From: Lysinibacillus sp. B2A1
GTDB lineage: Bacteria > Bacillota > Bacilli > Bacillales_A > Planococcaceae
DNA length: 64,000 nt
NCBI GenBank assembly: GCA_002973635.1
Contig: CP027224.1
Span: forward strand, 506,501 to 570,500
Reading direction: 5' to 3'
Part shown: piece after piece, positions 42,373-51,140 of the stretch
How the letters are laid out: the number at the start of each line of letters is the position of its first letter
Position numbering within the stretch: position 1 is the first letter of the stretch
The notes under the pieces: model-generated
What the model was told of the DNA's origin: nothing
What the model saw: the letters and a program-made list of their open reading frames with translations, nothing else
Databases searched by the model: none
Program-made: the position numbers and the translations under genes

Positions 42373-44106
42373 CTAAATAAAAAGGTCGATTTGGAAAACG
42401 AGTAGTTTTCCAAATCGACCTTTTTCCTTTTGGCTTAAATTAGCGAGGCGGATGCCAGCTACCTTAAGTAGGTTATGGGCGATTGCTACGAGTCCAAATT
42501 CTGTTCGGACCTTAGTTAGCCCACGCAATAAAAATCGCGTAAACGACCGATTGCCCTTGATGTCACCGAACACAGTTTCGACATCCACTTTGCGCTTCGC
42601 ATAAAGGGCTGCTTTTTGTTCGTCATCAAGGGCTGCTCGTGCCTTTGCTTTCATTTCTTCATAGACCGGATTCAAGTGGACTTGACGATTGCCTTTTGCT
42701 TTTGTACAAAGCGCTTTCAACGGACAATCTGTACAATCCTCACATTCATAAATTTTGTAGTCTTGTTCGTATCCTCCGGTATTTTTTCGTTGACTATAGC
42801 GTTTAAATATCACCTTCCGATTGTTCGGACAAATAAAGACATCCTCTTCCTCGCGATAGGGCCAGTTTTGCACCTTCGAAATATCCTGTTTATATTTTTT
42901 TGTTTGTTCCTTTACATACGTGTTATACGGAGCCAGTAATTCAAATAGTGGTTCCTTTTCTTCGCCAATCGCAAATAAGTAATTTTCTTCACTCGCATAG
43001 CCCGCGTCTGCTATCACCTGTATTGGCGCTTTGGGTAACGCTTCGAGTAGTTGTTTCATAAATGGTTGGAAACAACGTGTGTCTCCTGGTCGTTGAAATA
43101 ACTCGTATCCGATAATGAACTGATATTGTGTGGCCACTTGTACATTGTACCCAGCTTTTAATTGACCGTTTTTCATATGATCATCTTTCATTCGCATAAA
43201 CGTGGCATCCGGGTCTGTTTTCGAATAACTACCACGTTCACCAAGAATTTCTCTTTGCGCTTCATAACGTGCTAGTCTTGGCAGATAATCCGTTTCAATC
43301 GTTTGGATGTGTTTTTTGCGTTTAGATTTCTCCATTCGAAGTCGTTTTCTTTCCTCTTTGTCCGTTGTCTGTTCATATTGACCTTCTAACGCTTGCACTT
43401 CCTCCGTTAGTTGTTCGACTGTCTTTGCTAGTTGTTCTTCTAGTTTGTCCTCACGTAACTCTTGGGTTGTCACAGCACGCACATCTTTTATCAGCGATTG
43501 GATCTTATCACGTAGCTTTTGGTCGTGATTGGCAATCGCTTTGCCCCATACAAACGAATATTTATTGGCGTTCGCTTCAATTTTCGTACCATCCACAAAC
43601 ATGTGCTCAAGGTCAATGAATTCTTGCTCCATCAGTTGAAGGAGGAATTGTTCAAACACCTCCTCTATGATGGCTGGCATACGAACACCACGGAAATCAT
43701 TGATGGTACGATGGTCAGGTTCTTGCATGCCTGCTAACCACATAGCGGGTAGACTTTCTTCGACCATTCGTTTCATACTTCGGCTAGAATAAGTTTTTTG
43801 CGTGTAGGCATATAAAATGACTTTCAGTAACATTTTAGGATGATAAGGGGCACGACCACCACCTACGTAATGGGAAAATAACAATTCATCTGGAATAGAT
43901 TCCACCATTTCATCGACCAAACGCGCTACATGATGCTCAGGAATATAGGATTCGATATCAATAATCATCATACTTTGACGATTTGTATAAGGCTGGAACA
44001 CAAGAGGTTTAGGATGTTTCTGAGAGATGCCCGCCTCTGAAATTCCTTCTAGAGTCATTTCCATTTGCATGTTATAATCTGCTTGAGTAATCATTTGGTT
44101 ATTCAT
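42373..44106 (-). CDS. IS1182-family transposase (DDE)
   Basis: A 577-residue intact transposase. N-terminal HTH-like DUF772 region (ESYIPEHHVARLVDEMVE, KMLLKVILYAYTQ, ADHRTINDFR-like EPDHRTINDFRG), first catalytic Asp in FVDGTKIEANANKY, second in IADAGYASEENY, Cys-rich insert (YECEDCTDCPLKALC) and last Glu in DVETVFGDIKGNRSFTRF. The frame opens at 44148, but ATG 44106 follows GAAAGGA and is chosen. The last codons are encoded within a large hairpin at the IS end. No frameshift is visible, so the element may still move. Confidence 0.93.
   Translation of the reverse strand: MNNQMITQADYNMQMEMTLEGISEAGISQKHPKPLVFQPYTNRQSMMIIDIESYIPEHHVARLVDEMVESIPDELLFSHYVGGGRAPYHPKMLLKVILYAYTQKTYSSRSMKRMVEESLPAMWLAGMQEPDHRTINDFRGVRMPAIIEEVFEQFLLQLMEQEFIDLEHMFVDGTKIEANANKYSFVWGKAIANHDQKLRDKIQSLIKDVRAVTTQELREDKLEEQLAKTVEQLTEEVQALEGQYEQTTDKEERKRLRMEKSKRKKHIQTIETDYLPRLARYEAQREILGERGSYSKTDPDATFMRMKDDHMKNGQLKAGYNVQVATQYQFIIGYELFQRPGDTRCFQPFMKQLLEALPKAPIQVIADAGYASEENYLFAIGEEKEPLFELLAPYNTYVKEQTKKYKQDISKVQNWPYREEEDVFICPNNRKVIFKRYSQRKNTGGYEQDYKIYECEDCTDCPLKALCTKAKGNRQVHLNPVYEEMKAKARAALDDEQKAALYAKRKVDVETVFGDIKGNRSFTRFLLRGLTKVRTEFGLVAIAHNLLKVAGIRLANLSQKEKGRFGKLLVFQIDLFI
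42379..42428 (+). terminator. Large hairpin at the IS end, probable terminator for upstream gene
   Basis: A stem of about 19 bp (AAAGGTCGATTTGGAAAAC with its complement), loop GAGTAG, followed by TTTTTCC. On the plus strand it would end transcripts of the beta-propeller gene; on the minus strand it is in the last transposase codons. Confidence 0.7.
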
Positions 44107-44299
44107 TAAAAATCGTCCTTTCTGTTGAATGTGGTCTGGTAACTTCATTTTACAAAAGAGGGCGGTTTTTTTGTATACAAAAATGGAAAAAGGCTGTACC
44201 GAAAAGTCAATTTACATCGACTTTTCGGACAGCCCCTCATAGTGTTGAAAAATTAAATAGTCAAGGGACTCTTTGTGAATATTTAGTCAAAATGAAGGT

Positions 44300-44466
44300 G
44301 ATTTCCGTTCCAGGCTACTCGCTTTGTCGCTGACGCTTCGCTTTCGCGCAGAGCAAGGCTTCCTGTGGGCGAGCGACGAGCCGCTTCCTGCGCTGACGCT
44401 CCGTGCAGGGTCTCGTCTGTCTCGCTATCCCACGGGAGTCGAGTAGCCTTGCACTCCAATCAGCAA
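44300..44466 (-). repeat. Bacillaceae-type palindromic intergenic repeat, copy 1 (inverted)
   Basis: Read on the minus strand: GATTGGAGTGCAAGGCTACT, GACTCCCGTGGGATAGCGAG, ACAGACGAGACCCTGCACGG, AAGCGGCTCGTCGCTCGCCC and a final GTAGCCTGGAACGGAAATCA. Such GC-rich elements with many short palindromes are common between genes in Bacillaceae. This copy holds an inserted GCGAAAGCGAAGCGTCAGCG module near 44335-44355. Confidence 0.8.
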
Positions 44467-44738
44467 TAGTGTAGAACTTTAAATATTTTCTTCCCTCAAA
44501 AGTAGCATATTACTCACCATCATTAAATGGATAGAATATTGGTACAATTCTACAGATGTTAACCTACATTTTATGCGTAAAACAAACTACTTTGTAACTT
44601 TACATAAAGTACTCCTCTGTTTTCACATAGAAAAATGTTATCAAAGCTCCATTTTTGCACAATATAGTGATGGCTAAGACTTCAAATTTATCACTATATA
44701 TTTGTGTGAATTGCCAGAAGAAAATACTATGAGCAAAG

Positions 44739-44871
44739 GTTGATTGGAGTGTAGACTGAGTGACTCCTTGGGGATTCAGCGTCACAGATGAGACCCTGGA
44801 GTTCACAACGCGAGTGAAGCGGCTCATCGGACGCCCCCAGGAAAGCACTCAGTCGGAACGGAGATCAACCC
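44739..44871 (+). repeat. Bacillaceae-type palindromic intergenic repeat, copy 2
   Basis: TTGATTGGAGTGTAGACTGA, CTCCTTGGGGATTCAGCG, GATGAGACCCTGGAGTTCAC, AGCGGCTCATCGGACGCCCC, CAGTCGGAACGGAGATCAAC. Same family as copy 1, opposite orientation, without the GCGAAAGCG insert. The 780-bp gap between the IS and pdaC holds only these two elements and AT-rich DNA. Confidence 0.8.
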
Positions 44872-45018
44872 CTCGTTTTGAAAAAGGGCTATACTTTTTA
44901 ATTTGTCACCTTGATTTCATTGACATAATAGTATTTCAACAACATGAGTCCAATAAACTAAATTCTAGTTTATTGGACTTTTGCTTTTGTTGGATATAGG
45001 CAGTACATGAAGGAGTAA

Positions 45019-46422
45019 TTATTGACGATATGGAAGAATCTCCGAGACTGTTACAAATTCATAGCCCTGCCCCTGTAGATAGGCGAGTACGGCATCCAGA
45101 CCATCGGCAGTTGATTGATGAATATCATGCATTAAAACGATGGCGTTATTGTGTAAATTATTTTTCACATATGGTAATAGCTGCTGTGCATTGCGATGCT
45201 TCCAGTCTAATGTATCGATCGTCCATAGTACGACTGGAATTGGTATTTGCCCATTAATAGCATCGTTTGTTGCCCCATATGGAGGTCTAAATACAGTGGC
45301 ATCATGATTAATTGCTTTCTCTAGCTCTGCAGAAGTTGATGTGTATTGCTTTAGTACCTGCTCTTGTGAAAGCTTTGTTAATACAGGATGGTTCCATGTA
45401 TGGTTACCTATTTCATGACCTCGAGCAAGAACATCCTTAGCAATATCAGGATAATACTGTACACGCCCGCCGAGCATAAAGAAGGTAGCTTTTGCATGGT
45501 ATTTATCAAGAGTATCTAATATTTGTTCAGTTACTTTTGGATGTGGGCCATCATCAAAAGTTAAGGCGATACGTTTCGTAGTGGAATCACCTGTAGTAGG
45601 TGGTTTCGTAGGCTTTATAGTCTCCATAGCAATTTGAAAATCAGAGGCTAACAACGGATTAATCAGCGAAAGAGGAAGCTTCACTATTGGTGCACCTGCC
45701 GCTCCACTAGCAATCTCATACTCATCGAAATAGAATTGTAACGAATCATCTACAATGGAGAAGCGATTGAAGTTAGACCATTTAGGTTCTGTTGCCTTTT
45801 CTAGCTCATCAGTAAAGAGATCGTCTTTTAACTGAAGATTTTGCTGTAAATCTTTACGTACTTGAGTAGCCAATGTTGATAAGTTGTTTTCATCGCCTTG
45901 CAGTAATGTTTTAATGGTGATTTGTTCGCCAGTTTCATTATTGATGAAGAATGTCTTAGTTGAAACCTCATGATTTGCCCCGCCTAAGTACAGCATTTTC
46001 GTCAGTACAAAGGAATAATAATGCTCACGATATGGGAATGTTTCTAAACTAATATTAAGCTCGCCCATAGCCTCTTTGTTTTTAATTTTTTTCATTGATG
46101 ACAGATAGGTTTCTTTTGAATCCGATATGTACTGTAAAACGGCTTCATTAAATGCTTTATTGTCTGTCTGTGGATAATGAATAGCAAAAGGTGTTTGTTT
46201 ATCATTAGAAACGTCTGTTACAATACGAATACCTGGAAACGCAGAGCTTTCTGTGGATAAATTACTAGGTACTGATTCTGTCCCTTTTGAGGCACTAATT
46301 TTTTGAAACTTAAAGTCATCCTTTGATAGGATAATGACTAAAATAATAGTTGTTAATGTAATAATGAGGCCGATTAATAGGAAATCAATCATCGGGCCGC
46401 GTCTTCTTCTGCGTTCCGGCAT
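45019..46422 (-). CDS. pdaC: PdaC-like peptidoglycan/polysaccharide deacetylase
   Basis: A 467-residue membrane-anchored deacetylase, the same length as B. subtilis PdaC. Basic N-terminus (MPERRRRRGP) and one helix (residues 12-34), then an extracellular DUF4163/DUF3298 region (about 60-250) and a NodB domain (about 270-465). NodB motifs are complete: TFDDGPHP (catalytic Asp, metal Asp), HEIGNHTWNHP (metal His pair), RPPYG, DTLDWKHR and VLMHDIH. It should deacetylate N-acetylated wall sugars. ATG 46422 follows AAAGGAG. Monocistronic. Confidence 0.9.
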   Translation of the reverse strand: MPERRRRRGPMIDFLLIGLIITLTTIILVIILSKDDFKFQKISASKGTESVPSNLSTESSAFPGIRIVTDVSNDKQTPFAIHYPQTDNKAFNEAVLQYISDSKETYLSSMKKIKNKEAMGELNISLETFPYREHYYSFVLTKMLYLGGANHEVSTKTFFINNETGEQITIKTLLQGDENNLSTLATQVRKDLQQNLQLKDDLFTDELEKATEPKWSNFNRFSIVDDSLQFYFDEYEIASGAAGAPIVKLPLSLINPLLASDFQIAMETIKPTKPPTTGDSTTKRIALTFDDGPHPKVTEQILDTLDKYHAKATFFMLGGRVQYYPDIAKDVLARGHEIGNHTWNHPVLTKLSQEQVLKQYTSTSAELEKAINHDATVFRPPYGATNDAINGQIPIPVVLWTIDTLDWKHRNAQQLLPYVKNNLHNNAIVLMHDIHQSTADGLDAVLAYLQGQGYEFVTVSEILPYRQ

Positions 46423-46666
46423 TTTTATGGATACGCTCCTTTCCTAAATTACTTTTCTATACAATCAGACGTGTCAGCCATTGAAAAAGTTATACGAATC
46501 TACGAAGTTTTGTTATCATTTTGTGGAAAATTAATTTTCATATAAAATCAATTTGCATTAGTCAGCATATTACAGCCAAAGTATAGTATTAAAAATTTCA
46601 GTTGAGTTTTTTTGGGCAGTTCGATACTATTGGCAAGGAACCTTTTAAAGGAGGCAGATAGCTGTA

Positions 46667-47419
46667 ATGGTTTTACATGAAGCGGATAATGAATTTACGA
46701 TTGACTGCTTATTGCTTGCAGGGCGTATTATGATTGAAAGTGGTGCAGAAACATACCGTGTGGAGGATACGATGCTACGCATGGCACATTCTCAAAATAT
46801 GCTTGATGCGCAATGTTATGCCACACCAACCGGAATCATTTTTTCGTTAGGCAAGACACAGCCAACGAGGATCACATCGATTTCCAATAGGGTTACAGAT
46901 TTACAAAAAATAGCCTTGGTAAATTCAGTATCTCGGAGACTCACATCTCACATGATAACATTAGAAGAGGCTTATGACGAGCTAAAGTCGATACAAAAAA
47001 CAAATTATTTTTTACCAACCTATTTACAAGTCCTAGCATCAGCTCTTGCAAGTGGTTGTTTTCTTATTATGTTTAAGGGAGGATGGGCTGATTTTCCGAT
47101 AGCATGTTTAGCGGGAGGATTAGGCTTTCTAGTGCTTGTAATGATAAATAATTTAACCAAAGTAAAGTTTTTCTCAGAATTTACTGCATCACTCGTTATC
47201 GGCTTCGTTGCCTTCTTTGCAGTCAAGTATAGTTATGGAACAGAGCTTGATAAAATTATCATTAGTTCTGTCATGCCACTTGTACCAGGTATATTGATTA
47301 CAAATGCAGTGCGTGATTTAATGGCAGGTCATTTTATGTCAGGGATGGCAAAGGGGGCAGAGGCCTTTTTAACAGCCTTTGCTATTGGTGCAGCAATTGC
47401 TGTCACCCTAGCATTTTAG
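46667..47419 (+). CDS. Threonine/serine exporter, large subunit (ThrE N-terminal, YjjP-like)
   Basis: A 250-residue protein. The N-terminal half is a soluble hydrolase-like domain (MIESGAETYRVEDTMLRMA, YATPTGIIFSLG), as in ThrE/YjjP proteins, followed by five hydrophobic helices with MPLVPGILITNAVRDLMAGH. With the next gene it forms a split ThrE, an exporter of threonine, serine or succinate-like compounds. ATG 46667 has AAAGGAGG 11 nt upstream. The partner begins 18 bp after the stop. Confidence 0.88.
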   Translation: MVLHEADNEFTIDCLLLAGRIMIESGAETYRVEDTMLRMAHSQNMLDAQCYATPTGIIFSLGKTQPTRITSISNRVTDLQKIALVNSVSRRLTSHMITLEEAYDELKSIQKTNYFLPTYLQVLASALASGCFLIMFKGGWADFPIACLAGGLGFLVLVMINNLTKVKFFSEFTASLVIGFVAFFAVKYSYGTELDKIIISSVMPLVPGILITNAVRDLMAGHFMSGMAKGAEAFLTAFAIGAAIAVTLAF

Positions 47420-47436
47420 GAGGCGCACAATAACAT

Positions 47437-47907
47437 ATGATGGATATTATCATTCAATTAATTGTTAGTTTCTTTGCAACTGCTGGGATTGCCGTTATTT
47501 TTAATGTACCTAGAAAAACACTGCTTCATTGTGGCCTTGTTGGAGTAATTGGCTGGATCATCTATTATCTGTTAACAGAAAAAGGAATGGATGTCGTCAA
47601 TGCTTCTTTCTTCGGATCATTTGTCATTGCAATAGTTGCTCATTTATATGCGCGGCGCTTTAAAATGCCAATGATTATTTTTATAGTAGGCGGAATCATT
47701 CCATTAGTGCCTGGAGGTATGGCTTATAATGCTATGAGAAACGTTGTAGAGGATGATTACTTACAAGGTCTGCAGTATGGGTTAAAAGCATTTTTAATTA
47801 CTGGAGCTATCGTTATGGGCCTTGTATTTGCAGAGGTATTTATGCAATTAATATTCCGGTCGATACGTTCAAGTAAAGTTAAATTACAAAAAGTCTATAA
47901 AAAATAA
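47437..47907 (+). CDS. Threonine/serine exporter, small subunit (YjjB-like)
   Basis: A 156-residue protein with five hydrophobic helices and the ThrE_2 signature VGGIIPLVPGGMAYNAMRNVVEDDY near residue 88, mirroring the PLVPG motif of its partner. Together with the upstream gene it makes up the complete ThrE-type transporter. Tandem ATGs at 47437 and 47440 follow GGAGG; the first is used. A strong terminator follows. Confidence 0.88.
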   Translation: MMDIIIQLIVSFFATAGIAVIFNVPRKTLLHCGLVGVIGWIIYYLLTEKGMDVVNASFFGSFVIAIVAHLYARRFKMPMIIFIVGGIIPLVPGGMAYNAMRNVVEDDYLQGLQYGLKAFLITGAIVMGLVFAEVFMQLIFRSIRSSKVKLQKVYKK

Positions 47908-47914
47908 AATAACT

Positions 47915-47963
47915 GGAGGCTGCGTTTGAAAAATTGCTCTAACGCAGCCTCCCTTTGTTTTTT
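47915..47963. terminator. Terminator between exporter and EAL genes
   Basis: GGAGGCTGCGTT and AACGCAGCCTCC form a perfect 12-bp stem, followed by CTTTGTTTTTT on the plus strand. Convergent genes on both sides. Confidence 0.85.
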
Positions 47964-49985
47964 CTATTTTACAAACAATGTTTCAATTTCCTCAGGAGTA
48001 GCTGGCTTACTAATATAATAGCCCTGAATAGCGTCACAGCCATAAGTAATTAAAAGGTCTGCTTGCTCTGCAGTTTCAACACCCTCTGCTACAACTTTAA
48101 GTTCCATCGATTTTCCAAGCTGCACCATACCATGCATTAGCTTTTGTGTCTTTTCAGATTTAAGTAAGGAGCTTGTAAATGTTTTATCAATTTTTAATGT
48201 ATCTATCGGTAAAATTTGCATGTATCTGAATGAGCCATACCCTGTACCAAAGTCATCTAGAATAAAGGAAATGCCCTCGTTCTCTAGCTTACGCATTTGC
48301 TGAGTAATGAAGGTAGCAGCCTCTGCCTCTAGTGCAAACTTTTCTGTAATTTCAATTTGAATAAGGCTGGCAGGGCAACCCGTTTTAGCTAGTTTTTCAA
48401 GAATTGATTTTGCCATATTTTTATCACGGAATTCACGAACAGAAGAGTTTATAGATACTTTCATGTCTAGACCGGCTTTTTTCCAAATTAACGCCTGTTC
48501 ACAAGCTTTTTCTAGCATAAAGGAACCAATATTGTTAATAAGTCCTGTCTCCTCTGCAATTGGAATAAGTTCGTCAGGTGCGACAACACCGATTACTTCA
48601 TCTTCCCAACGGACTAGTGCCTCTACAGCTGTGATTTTTCCTGAATAAACATCAATTTGGGGCTGATATAATACTTTCAAATTCTTTTGATCAAGAGCCT
48701 GAAGCAAGCGTTTTTCAATTAAAGCTTTTCGATTCAAAGCCTTATGAGTAGCTTTAGATAATGAGACAATTTTATCGCCGCCTGCCTCACGAACATTAGA
48801 AATGGTTGCGATAGATGCTTTCATTAATTGAGAGAATGTTGTTTGATCTTCTGGGTATCGTGTAATACCACCACTAATAGAAATTGGTACTGCAATATTG
48901 CTGCTATAGATTGGATGTTGTTGTAGATAGGACAAGAAACCTTGAATAAACCACTCACTTAAAGGTGTGATGACAACAAAATCATTTTCATTAATGCGTG
49001 CCATTGTACTATCTTGGAAATACATTTTTATACGGTTTGTAAATTCTACAATAAGGCTTTGATCGATTTGCTGATCATGTAGCTCTTTTAATGTGTAAAA
49101 TTTATCAATACTTAAATAGACAAAAGAAAAGTGTCTCTCATCCTCAATCATATTAGAAATTACTTTCTCGAGTCGATGTGCATTCATAAGACCTGTTTCA
49201 GTATCTATATAAGCAATTTTTTCTAATTGATGCTGGATTGTTTTTGATTTCGTGATGTCCTTCTCGATTAAAATAAATTGTTGGTCATTTGTTTCAAGAT
49301 TAAAGGTCGGGATAGCTGTTAGAAGTACCCAATAAGATTGGCCTGTTTTTGTAACTTTTTCAACCTCACCTTGCCACGTATGACCATTGTTTAAATTACG
49401 CCAAATAGTGTTTGTAATCTTTTCACTTAATTCATTGTCAGGGAATAGCTGCCAAAACGTCTTGCCGATGACACGCTTTGGAGTCCACTGACTTGTCTTT
49501 AGAAATTCTGCATTGCATTCTAAGATAAAACCATCATGATCAAGCGTAACGGTCATGAATGCTACGTCTAACCCTTGCTTTAAATTAATAAGCGTACTGC
49601 TATTTGACACAGAATTAATCATTAATTCTGGCAGCATAAATAACAGGAGAATATACTTCTCTCCTTGCTCTATAAATGGTTTAGCCAGCAATGCTGCAGT
49701 AATCTCTTCATTTGTAAATGTGACCACTTGAACTTGATCTATATACGTACTTTCATCATTGTGTAAAATAGCCTGAAATGTCTCTAATGATAAATGACGC
49801 AGTAGATTTTCATGTATGAATGGAGTAGTATTTCCTTTAATATCAGTCGCTGAAATACCAAATAGTTGTTCAGCAGGTTTTCCCAAAATAATAGCTTGTC
49901 CATCTTGATTCATGACAATTGCAGGAAAAGGAAGTGAATTTAAATAATGTTCATCAATCGTAAATGATTTATGCATATGACTCAT
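47964..49985 (-). CDS. PAS-PAS-GGDEF(degenerate)-EAL protein, probable c-di-GMP phosphodiesterase
   Basis: A 673-residue cytoplasmic protein with no membrane segment: PAS-like domain (about 10-125), second PAS (about 140-255), GGDEF domain (260-410) and EAL domain (about 425-670). The GGDEF signature reads N-E-N-D-F (INENDFVVI), so diguanylate cyclase activity should be lost. EAL residues are kept: EALVRW, IQIEITE, DDFGTGYGS, LKIDK, AEGVET, IQGYY. It should degrade c-di-GMP under PAS control. The first frame codon (50012) precedes AAGGAG; ATG 49985 is about 11 nt after it and is chosen. Monocistronic. Confidence 0.88.
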   Translation of the reverse strand: MSHMHKSFTIDEHYLNSLPFPAIVMNQDGQAIILGKPAEQLFGISATDIKGNTTPFIHENLLRHLSLETFQAILHNDESTYIDQVQVVTFTNEEITAALLAKPFIEQGEKYILLLFMLPELMINSVSNSSTLINLKQGLDVAFMTVTLDHDGFILECNAEFLKTSQWTPKRVIGKTFWQLFPDNELSEKITNTIWRNLNNGHTWQGEVEKVTKTGQSYWVLLTAIPTFNLETNDQQFILIEKDITKSKTIQHQLEKIAYIDTETGLMNAHRLEKVISNMIEDERHFSFVYLSIDKFYTLKELHDQQIDQSLIVEFTNRIKMYFQDSTMARINENDFVVITPLSEWFIQGFLSYLQQHPIYSSNIAVPISISGGITRYPEDQTTFSQLMKASIATISNVREAGGDKIVSLSKATHKALNRKALIEKRLLQALDQKNLKVLYQPQIDVYSGKITAVEALVRWEDEVIGVVAPDELIPIAEETGLINNIGSFMLEKACEQALIWKKAGLDMKVSINSSVREFRDKNMAKSILEKLAKTGCPASLIQIEITEKFALEAEAATFITQQMRKLENEGISFILDDFGTGYGSFRYMQILPIDTLKIDKTFTSSLLKSEKTQKLMHGMVQLGKSMELKVVAEGVETAEQADLLITYGCDAIQGYYISKPATPEEIETLFVK

Positions 49986-50171
49986 GATTATTCGATCTCC
50001 TTGGGTAATCAATATATACTAATATTATAGTTAATTATCGGGAATTAGTCATTATGAATATATTTGTAAATATTTGATGATGAAAAATATTAGGACTTTT
50101 CTAGTGAAATGCAAGAAAAGTTTTGAAGAAAAATAACATTTTTTAGTACGTATATAGGAAGCAGGAATTGT

Positions 50172-51065
50172 ATGGAACGTTTAAAAGGAATAATATTTAT
50201 CGTTACTGGCTCGATGTTATGGGGTGCAACTGGGCCTTTAATGGAATGGTTACTTAGCCATACACCACTAACAGTGTCTTTTATGTTAACAATTCGTTTA
50301 ACAGTTGCAGGTATACTATTGCTTACATATTTATTATTAACAAGAAAAGACATTTTTGGCATTTGGCAACAAAAACTGTGGAGTAGACAGCTCGTTATAT
50401 TCGGTATAGCCGGAATGTTGGGCGTGCAATTTGCCTTTGTGGCAGCAATTAATGCGAGTAATGCGGTATTAGCAACCCTATTGCAGTTTTTAGCGCCGAT
50501 ATTTGTTGTTGCTTATGTCTCTCTTAGTTTAAAGAAATGGCCCCCTAAATATCAAGTGTTAGGGATTATTGGTACACTTATAGGTCTATTTCTCCTACTA
50601 ACGAACGCTTCATTTGACGCTTTATTAGTTAGTAAAAAAGCCTTATTGTGGGGAGTAGCAGTTGGTCTAACGTTTGCCTTCTACACATTATATCCAGCAC
50701 GTCTTATGAAAGAGTGGAATGTTCTACTCGTTGTCGGTTGGGGGATGCTGATAGGCGGAGGAACATTGGGGATTATTGGTCGTGTATGGCAGTCAAATCT
50801 ATGGCTAGTGTTCACAGATATGAAGATAATAGGGTTGATGCTTGCACTCATATTCTTTGGAACAGTAGCTTTTGTGCTGTTTTTAAGCAGTATGAGATAT
50901 ATTACAGCAGTTGAGACTAGTGTACTATCTAGTATCGAGCCCTTAACAGCTATGGCTATTTCAGTAATTGTGTTTGGTACAACTTTAGGTTTTTGGCAAT
51001 TAGTTGGTGTGTTTGTTATGCTTGTTTGTGTAACATGGCTTTCAGTAGCTGGAGAAAAAGCATAA
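50172..51065 (+). CDS. EamA/DMT-family transporter
   Basis: A 297-residue membrane protein with ten predicted helices in two EamA repeats (about 5-140 and 150-290). Typical blocks: ATGPLMEWLL, FVAAINASNAVLATLLQFLAP at the end of repeat 1 and SSIEPLTAMAISVIVFG at the end of repeat 2. Exports amino acids or metabolites; substrate unknown. ATG 50172 follows AGGAAGCAGG. It lies 75 bp before the ABC exporter genes, which have their own RBS; cotranscription is possible. Confidence 0.88.
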   Translation: MERLKGIIFIVTGSMLWGATGPLMEWLLSHTPLTVSFMLTIRLTVAGILLLTYLLLTRKDIFGIWQQKLWSRQLVIFGIAGMLGVQFAFVAAINASNAVLATLLQFLAPIFVVAYVSLSLKKWPPKYQVLGIIGTLIGLFLLLTNASFDALLVSKKALLWGVAVGLTFAFYTLYPARLMKEWNVLLVVGWGMLIGGGTLGIIGRVWQSNLWLVFTDMKIIGLMLALIFFGTVAFVLFLSSMRYITAVETSVLSSIEPLTAMAISVIVFGTTLGFWQLVGVFVMLVCVTWLSVAGEKA

Positions 51066-51140
51066 AAGTATTATCGGACCAGGTGTTTATTACTATTTTG
51101 AAAATTCACTAAATTCCTATAAGTAACAAGGGGGAAGAAT

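Larger units (their letters stand above)
42353..44237 (-). mobile_element. IS1182-family insertion sequence, apparently complete
   Basis: The ends are an imperfect 19-bp inverted repeat: AGGGGCTGTCCTAAAAGTC at 42353-42371 and, on the other strand, AGGGGCTGTCCGAAAAGTC at 44219-44237 (one mismatch). Between them lies one intact minus-strand transposase gene. Length 1885 bp. I see no matching target duplication in the flanks (AAAAGA vs CATAGT), which suggests an old insertion, recombination between copies, or a target duplication too short to see. Confidence 0.9.

Noticed and set aside
42616..42939. Plus-strand ORF inside the IS element
   Set aside because: It is the complement of the transposase's Cys-rich region, lacks an RBS and is not a known IS1182 accessory gene.
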